NCBI RefSeq assembly: GCF_020520425.1
Contig: NC_079487.1
Coordinates: 104,318,141 to 104,382,140 of the forward strand
Reading direction: 5' to 3'
Origin: Spinacia oleracea
Lineage: Eukaryota; Streptophyta; Magnoliopsida; Caryophyllales; Amaranthaceae
Length of the DNA stretch: 64,000 bases
Shown in pieces: positions 44,546 to 57,183 of this stretch; positions within the stretch are counted from its first letter, which is position 1, and each line of letters opens with the position of its first letter. The notes under the pieces were generated by a model. The model searched no databases and was not told the DNA's origin. It saw nothing but the letters and a program-made list of their open reading frames with translations. The translations under genes and the position numbers were made by a program.

Positions 44546-47500
44546 GAAATTAAACATACTTTTCTTTTGGTTTTAGTTGTCCTATAAGTATTCTAAAGCG
44601 AGTCACTAGATTTTCTAACTCCACCTGAGACAATGATTGAATACAAATTAACATTAAATTAATCATAATAATAATATAAAATGAAGTGAAATTAGTTAAG
44701 GTGTACGTACGTACCTTGTATGTGAGGAGAAGGTCTGTTATCATTTTAGCTTGATGATCTGAATGTCTTTTTAATTCCTCACTTTATCAAAGGAGAAAAA
44801 ACAACAAAATCAATACAACTCGCAATATATATTTGTCTGTGGATGAAAATGTCTTAAAAAAAACTTATTTTGTTTGAAATAAATTTATTTGTGCTTGAAA
44901 ATATTTTGGATAAACTTAATTTCTTTTTAAAGTTAACTTATTTGAATTTACCTTAACTTATCTGGACTTATATGAACATATATTAGACCTGATCAAAAGG
45001 AGGGCCGGGCCGGGTTCGGGCTGGGCCGTGGCATAAAAAACTTCCCATCATGTCGGGCCGGGCCAAACTTCAGGCCGATTTTTTGTGCAAAAACCCGCTA
45101 TTTCGGGCCAAAAATAGCTGGCTGTTCCGGACGGGCCTAATTTATAACTAAAATGTTGTTTTACGTTGTCCAAAGCCCGCACAATTTTTAAAAAGTTCGG
45201 GTCGGGTCGGACCAGCGTGCCGGGCCAACATTGATCAGCTCTAACATATATTAAGTTATCTGGACTTTAACTTCCTCCTCTCTCTCTCTTTCTTAATTTG
45301 TGTGCAAATAATTAACAACCATAAATAACATTTCGAAAAATGTAGTATATAAAAAACTATAGAGTAAATGTTCATACATATTGTTCTTCTCAGTTTGTTG
45401 AGTGATTGCAAGTTTGATGTTCCATGTATCCTCCACAAACCTCAACCACCTGATCACAACCTTAGCCTCTGATTTGGACGAAGTTATCGATTTTGATTGA
45501 TCTTCTTCCTATACAATAACACGTGAATTTTACTTTTTTTTTTTAAGCATACATGTAATACAAGAATTAATGAATTGAATAAGATCGAGTAACTATAATT
45601 TCTTTCTTTTTTTTTTTTTTTTTTGAAGGAAGAGTAACTATAATTTCGGTGTGTAGAGAAACATCAATCGAATAATAAGCATTCATAAAGTAACACCAAC
45701 TTTAATGTTTACTACTATAATTTAGAATTAATGGATTATGGCATATATATGTGACGTAAGCTGCGTTTTTTTACCCCGTACAATACAACATTGATGATTT
45801 TTCTTATACTGTATCAAATTATCATCATACAAATATACACAGTTCTTTCATAAAATTAACTAATTAAAATAATAAGTGAATAATTTTTTGATTCATTGGA
45901 TATATACAAATCAAATAGTCCTTATGAATAATATAGGAATTAGTGAACGAAAGGTAAAAATGAATTATAATTTAATTTCAATTATTGGTAAATGCATAAG
46001 AAATAGATTTAAAATTAAAAACTTAAAGTTAATAATCTCATAAAACGTTCATCTAACTATGATTTAAGTATAATACCTTCAATTGTAAGTCTTGAAGAAC
46101 TCTATTACTCGCTTCATAAAACTGATCCTTTTCTTCCCTAACATTACGAAGACTTGTTTTAGCGATAGTTAATGAGGCATTCACCTGGAAAATCATTTTT
46201 TCATATTACAACAAATTTATAATACAAAAATAATACAACATGACATGAAAACTGATATTCCGTCCGTATTTATTTAAAGGATACACTTGCCTTTTCCGGC
46301 CGTATTTATTTAAGAGATACACTTGCCATTTTTAGTAACTTATTCACCCCACCATATAATTAAATAATACGGAGTACATCTAATTTACACTATGACCTAC
46401 CATCCTATTAAATAAATAATTTCTGAAACCCACTCCACCTCCCACCCCACAAAATGACATGGTCTCCACTTGTTTACTTATTAAAATATCTACCCAACCC
46501 ACTTGTTTTATTATTTTATTTCATTCAATTATTCTTGTTAATGTCCGTACCCGGCCAAGTGTATCTCTTAAATAAATACGGGGGAGTAAGATTAATTAGA
46601 TGATTATGAAGACAATACGTAATCGAGGAGATAATATGCTATTACATGTAGTTGTAACAAAGAAACACCAACCTAACCAAAATATATTACGGCGTAACCG
46701 CGTAAGGGTGAACCGGGTGCTAACACCAAAAAAATAAATATTACGGCGTCCTAGAAATGAGATCTTGCATTGTTCAATATTCTACTCCCCGTAATAGTTT
46801 TCATTGTTTTTTTTGTTCTACTATGAGGAGTTCTCGTTGCTTCTGCATGGAGCTCCCGCGGGAGTTTGCATGGGTACCTGTACCTCGATAGACAACATCC
46901 CTCACAGCTGAGGTTTTTTCCATACCCAAAGCTAGATCGAATCCGAGAGACCGAGACCTTAGTTAAGGCCGAATCAAGAGATCCTTAACCATTCACGTCA
47001 ACCTCAGTTGGTTAATACGGAGTAGTTCTTTTATTAACATTATTGAAAATACAATATAAAAAAAACCTCACACGTACCCACGCTAATACAAGAAATCGAA
47101 AATGAAACGAATTCAACGTTTTGGGAAAATTCTTAGGATGATTTTCAATTAGGGTTATAGTGATATCGGATTATTAAAATCAAATTTCTTCTTAAACATA
47201 ATTACCTATATGTATATAAAGAATCTTTATCAATCTCGAACCAACAAGAAAATAAAATATACCTTTCGCAATGCAAATTTGAGTTCTTCCTTTTTCTTTT
47301 CAAGGGTTTCAATTTCTGTTACCAAAACCTATGAAAATCAGGATGTCAATTTAACAGTATAACTATAGGAGACAAAAAAAATCATGCGAATTATCAATAT
47401 AACATTATTTAACATTTAAAATTATGAACACATATACGGAGTAAACAACAATTTACTAGTGAAATGTATTTCAAACCTTTTCAATTTGGGCTACTTCAGT

Positions 47501-49360
47501 TGCTTTTACTACACGAAAACGTAGGGCTTCCCCCTTATGAGATCTGCTCAAATATGATAATAAGATAATACGGAGTAAATATTAACATCAACTATATAAG
47601 AATATTATTTTTAGGTTGCATAAATCCACTGCTCCACATATATTAAATAAATTGTATTGTAGCCTAGGTATAATTTGGATCAAATGAAAGTTTATCTACG
47701 TGAATATAATATAAGTACTTCCTCTTATTTTTTTTAGTTGCAACATTTTGCTTTTTACAAACTTTTCTATAAGGCGGTCTTACACAAAAAACCACCTTGG
47801 TATCATATAAGTTAAGCAATGGAACCAATTAGTTAAGCACTTGAACTAATTAGTTAACCACTGAAACCAATTAGTTAAGCAAAGTAATTAATTAGTTAAG
47901 CAATTGAATCAATTAATTAAGCAATGTAACCAATTAAATTAGTTAAGAAATTGAATCAATTAGTTAAGCAACCAAAGTGGTCTTTCCGGTAAGGCGGTCT
48001 TACACAAAAGTTGCCGATTAATTTTCACAAAATATACATTTAGACGGATCTAACAAGATCTCACATTAATATGTTTTTCCTAAAGTATAAATCATAAAAT
48101 TAAAATAAATAAAGTAGATTATGTGAATAGTGCAAAAAACAAAGTGTTGCAACTATTTTGAAGCGGAGGAAGTATATCATTATATATAGCATGAATGTGT
48201 ATAGAGAGGTAATTAAGTGTTTAAAGTTAAGGGAACCAAACCTGTGATCTAAAATGCGTCTCTCAGCTTTCAAATTAGATTTAGCTAGAGATTCTAATAA
48301 AACTTTCAACTTGTTCACCTGTCAAAATATTTTTCAACAATAGATAAAATTACATTGTTAACTTGTTAAGTAACTCTTACTAAATATAGGATTATCGCAT
48401 AATTTTAAAATATGATTAAATATTATTGCATATGTACCATGATATGTTATTCCAATTATGAGATAAATGTTGTAACATTTATCTCATAAGTTAAAAAAAC
48501 AATTACTCCTAAAATTTTAAATGGCTTATCGCATAATTTTTAAATAACATGAAGTTATGTTAATTATATGGAGTTGATAAAACAAGCAATTAACCTTCTG
48601 AGTACGACTTTGCAATGAATCTCCATCACGTATAACTTTCCTTTTGAGTGAGATATCTTTCATCTTCAAATATATCTGCATTTAATAAAAAAGAAAACTA
48701 AACTACTACGTATGAATTACACAATGCGTAAAGTTTCAGATAAAGACAATACAATATTTCAAATTGATGTTTAGTTTACCTCCATTTTTATAATGTTGTT
48801 TTGTTGAGTGGCATCATCATCACCCTTGGTAAAATGATTCTTGGTTTTTGTTTCATACAACATCTTTTCCAATTTCGAAACCTTCATATCTATTCTGAGA
48901 TCAAATCATCAAATCAATAATAAAATCATTATTGCTCCATTTAAAAGGTAAGCTATTTTTAAGTTAATCTATTAAATACTCTTTCTTATATTACCTATTT
49001 TTGTATACATATAATCCCTCCGTTTTTTTTTTATTGCTTATAGTTACCATAAATGCATGCGTTTAAGAGTACGGTGAGAAAATAAAGTTAAATTTTGGGG
49101 TTTGTGGAAGAAAAAACAGGAAAGATATTGAAAAATTAGAATTGAGTATGTTTTTTTTTTTATATGTGACTATCATATATGTAAGATCGTTGATGTCAGC
49201 ATTAAAAAAGTAACTATTTAACTATAATCTAAAACTATCATCAATCAATAATAGTAGAATATAACTACTTGATTAAAAAAAATCAACTAATTGGTAAGAA
49301 ATTGATATTATACATAAGACCGTCTTACATAAGCTTTTGTAATTAGAGTTTGTGCAATAA

Positions 49361-49391
<31 letters not shown>

Positions 49392-52300
49392 AGGAGATAC
49401 GGAGTAGAGTGTTGCTAGTAGAGTTTGTGTAAAAAAAATAACCTCTCTATTTGACAATGGCGGATCTTTGTTGTAGGTTCACCCCAGCCGAAAAATTTTG
49501 TAGTGTATTTTTAGTTACGGCTCATTTGTGTATAATTGTATAATTACATAGTATATTGCTTAATTTTTTTTCTACCGGCCGCCCTCGTAAAACCGTTCAA
49601 GGTCCGCCACTGTCTATTTCTGAATAGATGGATTGCTTGGATTTTTTCACTATTTATATACTCCGGCCCATGAAAGTTCTTTCAAGCTTGAGTCTTTATA
49701 GAGATTGTAATTAAATTGGAACCAAATACACTGCCGATGAATATATAAGTCAAAACATATTCATGTTTGATACGTCTCGATTTATAGTTTTAAAACATCA
49801 AATGTTTTTAAAATTTTAAGTACATATCTAAAGATATTAATGATTCAAGTGAAAAGAACTTTCGAGAAAAGAGAAAGTACTAAACGTGACTTGATTAATT
49901 AATTTGTTTTTTTCACTAACATATACGTAGTACTTTGTAAAAACTAAATTTTACTATACGAAATATTATTGGATTATGTATATTTTCATACCATAAACTT
50001 ATTTTAGAGATATTATCTAGTTATCAAAGTTATGAATTAGCAAGTGTGTAGTCAGACTAATTACAAACGTGTCACTTATGAAGGTTTGCGCGGTAATTAA
50101 TAAAATTGAGAAGTGTGTAAGAAAAATAATGATTAGGAGTGTTTTTTTTGAGGGAAAGGATAAAGTACACTTTTTTTTTTGGTATTAAGTAGACAATTGT
50201 TTATTGATAAAGTACAAATAAAAGTGGATGTGGGAATTGAAAAGTGGGAAAAGTGTAGAATGTGTAAGGAAAAATAATCATAATTTATGGAAAAGTGAGC
50301 AAAATGTATGGAACAGTGGGAAAAGTATATGTTCAAAATGGAAAGTGGACACATATAAGGAACACGGCTTTAAGAAAAGTGATACGTATTTAGGAACGGA
50401 GGGAGTAACTTTTAACATGCTTTGATTATTTTTTATATTTTATGTATTTTTCTTTTTTTTTGCGAATAAACATTTTAAAGGGTTACATAGTTACTTTTAT
50501 AAATTATTAGTGATTCTGAATGGATAATTTTTATTTAAAGCAAAAAAGTTTATCATTAAAAAATACTTTAAAACTTTTTGACTTAACTAGGATACGTTTG
50601 TAGAAAAATAAAATGAGAGAAAAATAATCAAATAGGATACTTTTGTAGAAAAATAAAAGGAGAGAAGAAGAAGTCAAATTACCTTTCCATATCAGCATTA
50701 ACTTTTAACCCTCTTATTGCAATTAGAACATATTGAAGTAATTCTTCCCGCCTCAACTGCAAAAGAACGGAGGAAGTATATTAATAGAGAAAAAATAACT
50801 TCAAAGAAAAGTTTCAAAAATTGCTATATTTCAAGATCACTATTGCATACCAACACTTCATCATGGTAGTTTGAAAAGACTTTTGCTAATTCTTGTATGC
50901 CTCTCATAATTGTATCATGAATTTCCCTTTTGCCTAAGAGAGAATGTCTAACAAAAATTATTACAAGACAATGTTAGTTAGTTTAACGGAGACTATATAA
51001 AAGCATCACAATTGGTGATCTAGTCCAAGTAATTAAAGGTCAAAAGCTTTTATAAGTGTTTTAATTTATTTCTCTAATGATAAGTCATAATTTATTTAAT
51101 TTTCTAATATTCACCTTGACACCTTGAGACTCAATTGCGCAACGGTGAGAATCAAAAACTCAATTCTCACTTTCGGTGTAGCTGTTTTTTTTTAATTTCT
51201 TTTACAAAAAAATTCCTTTGTGAAAAAAGAAAAAAAGAATTTTTTTGAGAAGAATTATGAGATGGGGCTCATTTTTTACAACACATTTTCTCTCTTTTGG
51301 AACCCCTACTTGACCTATCATTGGAGATGGACTAATGTCAATTAATGCAAATATATTGAGTAGCATGACATTTAGGCTACCAAAACGATTTCCCCTTTTC
51401 AACCATTTTACATTGTTTGGTTGGGTAACAGATGAAAAACAATTTTTCATGACTCCCTCCAAGGTGGAAAACCCTTTTACATTTGAAATGGAGGGAAACC
51501 ACTTTTCCTTCTTTCCTCATTACCTCCCTCTCCTTTTTTTCCCCTCAATCTTCACCATCTTCTCCCATTTTCCTTTAAGATACCAAACAAAGGAAAACTA
51601 GTTTGAAATTATGTTTTCCCTTGAAAATTGTTTTCCATGGAAAATCATTTTACAATGAAAACGTTTTACGCCCTACCAAACGGAGTCTTAGTAAGAGAAA
51701 ATTTTCATTTTTTTTTGATACTTTTCGTGTTTTTTTTGTTTACCTTTTTGCATATTTAGCAATACACAAGAGAAAGGTCAATAAAAAAAATTGACTAGCC
51801 TAAGTGAAAATATCATGTACTCGTATTAATTAGCAATTACTGCGTATTTTTTAGTATCCATTTTAGTACAAGAGAATGGATACGTAATATCATGTGATCT
51901 TCTTACCTGAAAATCTCTAAAAGTAAAGTAATTTCTTCCTCATTGGGTGCTTCAAGAATCTGCATCAAAATAGTAATCAGAGCTCATTATTTTTGAAAGA
52001 GAGAAGAATCCGAGTGCAATGAAAATTGGGTGCCTAAGTGGGCAATCAGAGCTCATTATTAAACAGTAATTAAATGGTAAAAGTGAGAAATTTTATGAAA
52101 TAGATGTACTATGTTAGTAATTATTTTTTTTGTTGACATTGACTTAGGCTCTGTTATGAACGATTTGTTTTGCCTTATTTCATACAAAATAAATTCAGCA
52201 AACATAAGTTTTTTTCAGACATTTTCACACACAAATAAGTCTATTTCAGACAAATTAAGTTTTTTTCAAATTTTTTCACACACAAATAAGTTTATTTCAG

Positions 52301-55300
52301 ACAAATTAAGTTTTTTTTCCAGATAAAGTAAATTTAGTTAAGTTCAGATATATAAGTTCAGTTAAATTCAGATAATATAAGTTCAGTCAAAATAAGTCCA
52401 ATAGAACGGAGACTTAACATACATAAATTAAAAAGTTCAATCTAATACCCAACTACTACTGGGATCGAGGGAGTAAACTAAGATTTTTTTTATTTTTGAT
52501 GGAAAGTAAACTAAGATCTTTATCAGAATACTTTTGCGATAATGTTTTGTAGTTATTGTTGGTTTCTCATTTGCAACCTAAGTTTTTTTTAGTTGTACAT
52601 AATTCTTTAAAAGCTAGGAGTGCTACATTAAAAAATTTAATATCTTTATAAGCCTTAAAAAGTGCACTCTATATAAATGGGGCATAAAATTAAACTAACC
52701 ATGGACAATGCAATGCCTTCAACAACGTGACTACGAAGAATGACATCACGTAAGTTCAAATGTGCATATCGTATGTTATCCAAGTCGTCAGATGATACCT
52801 ATATGAAATAAAATATATTAACCAAAAATAAAAGTGATAGAGTAAGTATATACTATATCTAGGTGTAAATGAGTGCAGACTAATTAGTTGATTGTAAATG
52901 CATGCATGGGCAACATAGTGATCCGTAGAAATCAAAGAAATACATGATATGCTGATTTGAACTTTTCTTTTTGTTGATTCACTAGTGTATCTTTAATTCT
53001 TTTTACGTGAAGATAAGAATTATTTTTTTAAAAAAAATAGGTAAAATTTAGGGGTTTAATTTTGAGATTTTTTTTATTAATTTATTAAAATGATTAAAAT
53101 ATAATTAATGGTTAATTATGATGTCATTAGTAGATTAACTGCCGGGATATGTAATACGGTAGCAATTGACATCAATTGTTATAAATGTATGTAGTAATTG
53201 ACAACTTTTAACAATAATTGACAAACTCTCTATCAACCTAGATAATGATATATTGACAAATATTCCTTCATTGTTTGTCCATGTTCCATAATAGTGTACC
53301 AATATTAAGACAAATGAAAGAAAGTGTGTGAAAAGTTTGTTGAGTATAATGAAACATGGTTAAAGTAAGAGATATATAGTGTAAAAGGTGGGTGTGTGTA
53401 CGACAAAAAATGAATAAAGTAAAAGAAGGTGAGTGAAAATATGTAAATTTTGTGGTTGTGGGAAAAGGGGCAGGAAAGCACATTTTTATATCAAAAACTA
53501 ATATAAAACACAATATAAAAAACATTATGAATGGAATAAAACAGAAAGTCTAAAAAGTTCATTTTGAAAATTGAAACGAAAGTGAATGACTCACAATATG
53601 AAGTTCTTCACTCTTAGATTTTTGATGAACTTTGTCAAAAATGTTATTGATATCTTCTGAAATGAAGTCTATCCTTGTTCTTTCGATTAGCTCGAGTGAT
53701 GCTAGTAATCGCCTTAACAGCATAATTCTTTCTACCCCTTTACATGAAATTGATACTTCGTCTAATCTTTTCAAGGCATCTACAAAGCTTTCAATTTTTT
53801 CACTTCCCTGGAACATATAAAACAAATAAATTAGGATATACTCCCTCCATTTTTAGTGATGGTTTTCGTAGTACATATGAATTTTTTTTTTTTTTTTTTT
53901 TGAAAATACATACTACCTCCGTTTCAAAAAGATCTTTACAGTTACTATTTGCACGGACTCCAATGTAATATTTAACTAATAATATATCCCATTTCGTATG
54001 TGAAAAAATTATAAAAATTTGATATTCTGAAAATACATCCCGAGACCAATCTAACAAGATCTTACATGTAACGTTTTGATGTATATAATTGTGAGAATTT
54101 ACGGTCAAAGTTTTTATACTTTGGACACATTTTCCAAAGCGTAAAGAACTTTCTGAAACGGGGGTAGTAATTGAATAGGAGTTCAACGATGTTTCAAGCA
54201 TATTTTGCTATTTGTAACCTCTGAATTTTTTGTCAAAGTTTATGAAGTTTGACCACAAAAATCAAAGTGTAACCATAAAAAAACGGAGGGAGTATAATTA
54301 ATAAATTACTCCCTGATCCATTTTCTTTTTGTGTATCTCATTTACTATACCTTTTTGCGCCATTTTCAATTTAATATATACATTAACCACCACAACAGTA
54401 ACAAAACCTTAGTCCCAAAAAGATTTACGCAGTTTTCAATTTAATGTATACATTAACCATAGATAAAAATATTATAACAAGTTGATATAATAAAAAAAAA
54501 TACATATCGAGACTATCTAGATAAGCTAACGAATGAACTCCCACATAAATATATTTTTCTTAAATATGTCCACGATTAATTCATGGTTAAAGTTCTCGAT
54601 CTCGCTCTCTTCAATTGCAGATTGCAAATGGAATAAAAAAGACAAAGCAAAATAATTAAATGACGTAAACCAATGATTATAATTTATAGCACGAAATTAT
54701 ATTATTATATACGTCGGACTAACCAACCATATTATGTACCATAAAATTAGTGCAAGGAGTAACTTAGTATTGTAGTATACGCATAAATTGTCCAATTATT
54801 CATGTAATATGCATAGTGTTATTAGAATCCATAATAACTACCCCGTATATATATTCACTTTTCTCATAAGCCATGCAATTTGATCTAGATATATAAACTC
54901 AAATTTCTTTTTGCAAAACACTAAAATATAGGAAAGGAAGAAAATGGTGAAACAATTAGAAAATTCTTCCCCCTTTTTATTTTGGACCGTCTCATGAATT
55001 TCTTGCCACTTTTCCTTCAATTCTTTTCGAGCATACCTAAAGATCGGTGTACCTCGTTGCACTAGTTTTGCCCATCAAAATTGATCAAATGAGCAAAATA
55101 ACACCCCTTAGTACACCTAGCTCTAGGTATCCTCGTAAACAAGATAGAGGTTCTAGTGAAAATACAGTATACAGAGTATATATGTACACCAAAGAAATTT
55201 GTGAAATACTCCCTCTGTCCCTTAATACTCGGCTTGTTTTGACCGGACACGATTGCCAATGCACAACTTTGACCAACAATTTCTTTAACTACATATTATA

Positions 55301-55656
55301 AAATCTTATAAAAATATTAATATTTTGAAAGTATATATTAAGATGAAGCCAACAATATATTATATACTAACATTTGTTTTCATATACTATAAATATAAAT
55401 AAAATAGGGTTAAAGTGAATTATGTGAACAGTGCAAAAAGTCAAAACAGGTCGAGTATTAAGGGACGAAGGGAGTAGACGGAGTAAGACAAAAGAGGAGT
55501 TACAATGTGATCGTGGAGAATGTTAGCACCACCGGCAACAATGTGACCAACATGAAGTAGGACTATCTCCATAACCGAGCGAATGCGAGATATGTTGGCT
55601 ATATTGTTTTTCTTCACCTCCATTGCCCTATACACCGTTGAACTTAGCCAAGACAT
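41841..55656 (-). CDS. Large multi-exon coiled-coil protein of unknown function
   Basis: Not recognised. Seventeen exons join in phase to 595 codons, all with GT-AG introns: 53595-53807, 52700-52798, 51907-51959, 50851-50947, 50683-50756, 48780-48894, 48595-48675, 48242-48318, 47477-47543, 47263-47328, 46077-46184, 45378-45508, 44715-44781, 44560-44624, 44336-44429, 44146-44213, 41841-42153. Upstream, a likely first exon (55504-55656; Met at 55656 or 55623; VKKNNIANISRIRSVMEIVLL) and one at about 54954-55036 (YARKELKEKWQEIHE) fit in sequence type, but I could not join them in phase. The protein is rich in K, E, L and Q heptads (ETLEKKKEELKFALRK, RNVREEKDQFYEASNRVLQ), so mostly coiled coil. 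It has no signal or membrane segment. The C-terminus is WEFDALGT. A structural or scaffold role is only an inference. Confidence 0.75.
42318..42586. mobile_element. Small non-autonomous CACTA element (269 bp)
   Basis: Left end cactacaaaaatttgta; right end on the other strand cgctacaagaaattgtac. The 3 bp target duplication aac is at 42315-42317 and 42587-42589. The interior is made of acgacggg / cccgtcgt repeats in both orientations and could fold into hairpins. It lies in the last intron of the coiled-coil gene. Confidence 0.85.
43113..43804 (+). mobile_element. Non-autonomous Helitron (692 bp)
   Basis: Starts TCTATCTATTACTATATATA after an A and ends CTAGT before a T, the A/T insertion rule of Helitrons. 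A 3' hairpin ccgtgc-gtt-gcacgg (43777-43791) lies nine bases before the CTAGT end. It has no Rep or helicase coding. It sits in the last intron of the coiled-coil gene. Confidence 0.82.
44483..44544. repeat. (TAA)n microsatellite
   Basis: About twenty uninterrupted TAA units directly beside the exon at 44560-44624. The exon's donor site lies 15 bases from the repeat edge. Confidence 0.9.
44984..45243. mobile_element. hAT-like MITE (260 bp) made of CGGGCC repeats
   Basis: Termini tagacctgatcaa (left) and tagagctgatcaa (right, other strand). Perfect 8 bp target duplication acatatat at 44976-44983 and 45244-45251. The interior carries ggccgggccgggttcggg and similar units. It lies in an intron of the coiled-coil gene, inside an older repeat with 'acttatctggactta'. 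Confidence 0.88.
46258..46586. mobile_element. Stowaway-like MITE with a duplicated left end
   Basis: Right end (other strand) ctcccccgtatttatttaag. The left end appears twice in tandem (46258 and 46298: ccgtatttatttaa followed by 'gatacacttgcc'). TA flanks at 46256-46257 and 46587-46588. 329 bp, intronic. Confidence 0.75.
47718..48172. mobile_element. Stowaway MITE enlarged by a minisatellite
   Basis: Left cttcctcttattttttttag then 'ttgcaacattttg'; right on the other strand cttcctccgcttcaaaatag then 'ttgcaacactttg'. TA flanks at 47716-47717 and 48173-48174. Its 455 bp length is unusual because of the repeat insertion at 47772-48010. It lies in the intron between exons 48242-48318 and 47477-47543. 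Confidence 0.75.
47800..47975. repeat. 21-base minisatellite AATTAGTTAAGCAATTGAACC
   Basis: About eight degenerate copies in tandem, with no stop-free frame. The tract is flanked by direct copies of taaggcggtcttacacaaaa (about 47770 and 47990), which suggests it arrived as one unit. Confidence 0.8.
49357..49392. repeat. (AATA)n microsatellite
   Basis: Nine uninterrupted 4-base units in the 1.8 kb intron between exons 50683-50756 and 48780-48894. The rest of that intron is AT-rich, with decayed MITE ends (near 49017 and 50390) and no gene. Confidence 0.85.
51375..51687. mobile_element. Possible Tourist-like MITE
   Basis: Flanked by TTA on both sides (51372-51374 and 51688-51690). It is internally built from cattttacattgtttgg and gaaaattgttttccatgg type inverted pieces. 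Terminal repeats match poorly, so this is a weak call. Confidence 0.3.
52147..52413. mobile_element. Tourist-like MITE (267 bp)
   Basis: Left ggctctgttatgaacg and right (other strand) gtctccgttctattgg, with the 3 bp target duplication TTA at 52144-52146 and 52414-52416, as for PIF/Harbinger elements. A unit containing tttcagacaaattaagtttt is duplicated inside. Confidence 0.65.
53841..54292. mobile_element. Stowaway MITE, outer of a nested pair
   Basis: Left ctccctccatttttagtgat and right (other strand) ctccctccgtttttttatgg, TA flanks at 53839-53840 and 54293-54294. Another Stowaway is inserted in it. The pair lies between exons 54954-55036 and 53595-53807 of the coiled-coil gene. Confidence 0.75.
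53913..54167. mobile_element. Stowaway MITE, inner of a nested pair
   Basis: Left ctacctccgtttcaaaaaga and right (other strand) ctacccccgtttcagaaagt, TA flanks at 53911-53912 and 54168-54169. 255 bp, a different subfamily from the element around it. Confidence 0.75.
55209..55474. mobile_element. Stowaway MITE at the 5' end of the coiled-coil gene
   Basis: Left ctccctctgtcccttaatac and right (other strand) ctcccttcgtcccttaatac, TA flanks at 55207-55208 and 55475-55476; 266 bp. It lies 29 bases from the likely first exon's donor site, in the first intron. Confidence 0.85.
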
Positions 55657-57183
55657 TCATTCAACAATAAAAAAAGGCATTCAACATTGACAAAAGGATG
55701 TAATTTTACAAACAAATTATAATAGTAATGTTATGAAATGGAATAGGTTTAAAGATTCAAAGAAAACTAGGGAGGAAATAGGGATAAGGAGAAGGTAGAG
55801 GCAATGTTTTCTCCTACCTTTTAGGAGATCTATTTGAAATTTAGACCTTTTGTTTACTACAATTGGAAATATTGACTATTTAATGTCTTCAAAATAATTT
55901 ACTCATTGTCAAAAAAATTATTTACTTAAAAACAATCATTTTCAAGATTCTTGGAGTAGGAGACGTCATACACGTAAGACCGCTTGATGTTCAACAACAT
56001 TAAAAAAGATAACTAATTGCTTGGAAAAATATAATTATTTGATTAATTGAAGAGTATGATTAACAGTGTAGTATAACTATTTAATCACAAACGCACAATG
56101 TGTAACTATAGTACAACTATTTGGTAAGAAAGTTGATCGATCTTATAGATAAAACCGTTATATATAAGTTTTTATATTCTTATGTGTTGTAATATGCCCT
56201 TAATTGTTTTACTTTATTGGTTTTATGGTAAATGGATGGCATACCTTGTCAAGGAAGTTATATTTGATCATTTTATTCAATCTTAGGCTTAATACTACAT
56301 TCACAATCACAATAACCTACTTGACAAATAAATTTGTAATAGATTATTTATTTATTTGAAATGCCTTTTTCAAAGGTAAATAAATTACTTTTTCATTTGA
56401 ACATATTTGACCGAAAATAGCAAGGATATAATAGAAATTTCAAACAAGAACACCCAATCTTTAAGAGTTGGCTAATACGGAGTACGAAGTATAATATTGT
56501 ATAATATTTTATTTGTTCCTTAAATATTGCTGCATGTTGACTTTAAGTTTACTAACACATAACTACTCTTAATCTCTCGAATGATGCATAAATAAAATTA
56601 TAAAAGGTTGATATTTAGAAAGTATATATCGATGTGAATCTAATAAGATCCAACATGATTACGTATTTTTTTTACAGCGTGAATAGTGTAATAGCCAAAG
56701 TAAACAAAAAAAAATGTAGAACGGATGAAGGTTATAATTTGCCAAGAAACATGTTGAAGACATTTTCTTTAAGTAGCCAATAATACAATGTTTATGTCAA
56801 ATTACGCGAAAGCAAATTACTGCTACAGAACAGAAAGGAATGAGAACCTATATTATAAGCTGAATAATCCTGCGTATCAAAATTAAAAAATTTAACTTCC
56901 TTATTAACAGAAGGTGCAGTGACTGTATCTATCACAAAGAAAACTACAACAAAGAACATTACAACATACAGATTTACAGTTAACAGCCACGATCACGATA
57001 TGAATGAGCTTTCAGATGCTTTTGCCTTGAAGATCCCTGCAAAAACGTCGATACAACAAAGAATGCAACTATCTGGTAATCACCCAATGCTACATATTCT
57101 AATAGCCTCTATTAGTTTCGATCAATTGCCTGTTGAAAAATGATTAAGTCTGGCTTCAAAAGAGCCATTAAGCCGTCTGCTTT
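55657..57183. other. Intergenic region between the coiled-coil and lipin genes
   Basis: AT-rich. Contains decayed MITE-like pieces (near 56500-56740) and, at about 56850-57183, the probable 3' UTR of the lipin gene on the minus strand. It should hold the promoter of the coiled-coil gene next to 55657; no clear TATA box was singled out. No other gene. Confidence 0.5.

Noticed and set aside
47770-48010. CRISPR-like array because of regular 21-base repeats
   Set aside because: The units are contiguous and degenerate with no spacers, and the DNA is plant nuclear; it is a minisatellite.
50130-50407. Stowaway element ending in gaacggagggag at 50405
   Set aside because: Only the right end is recognisable; the left side has no matching inverted repeat, so I did not draw an element.
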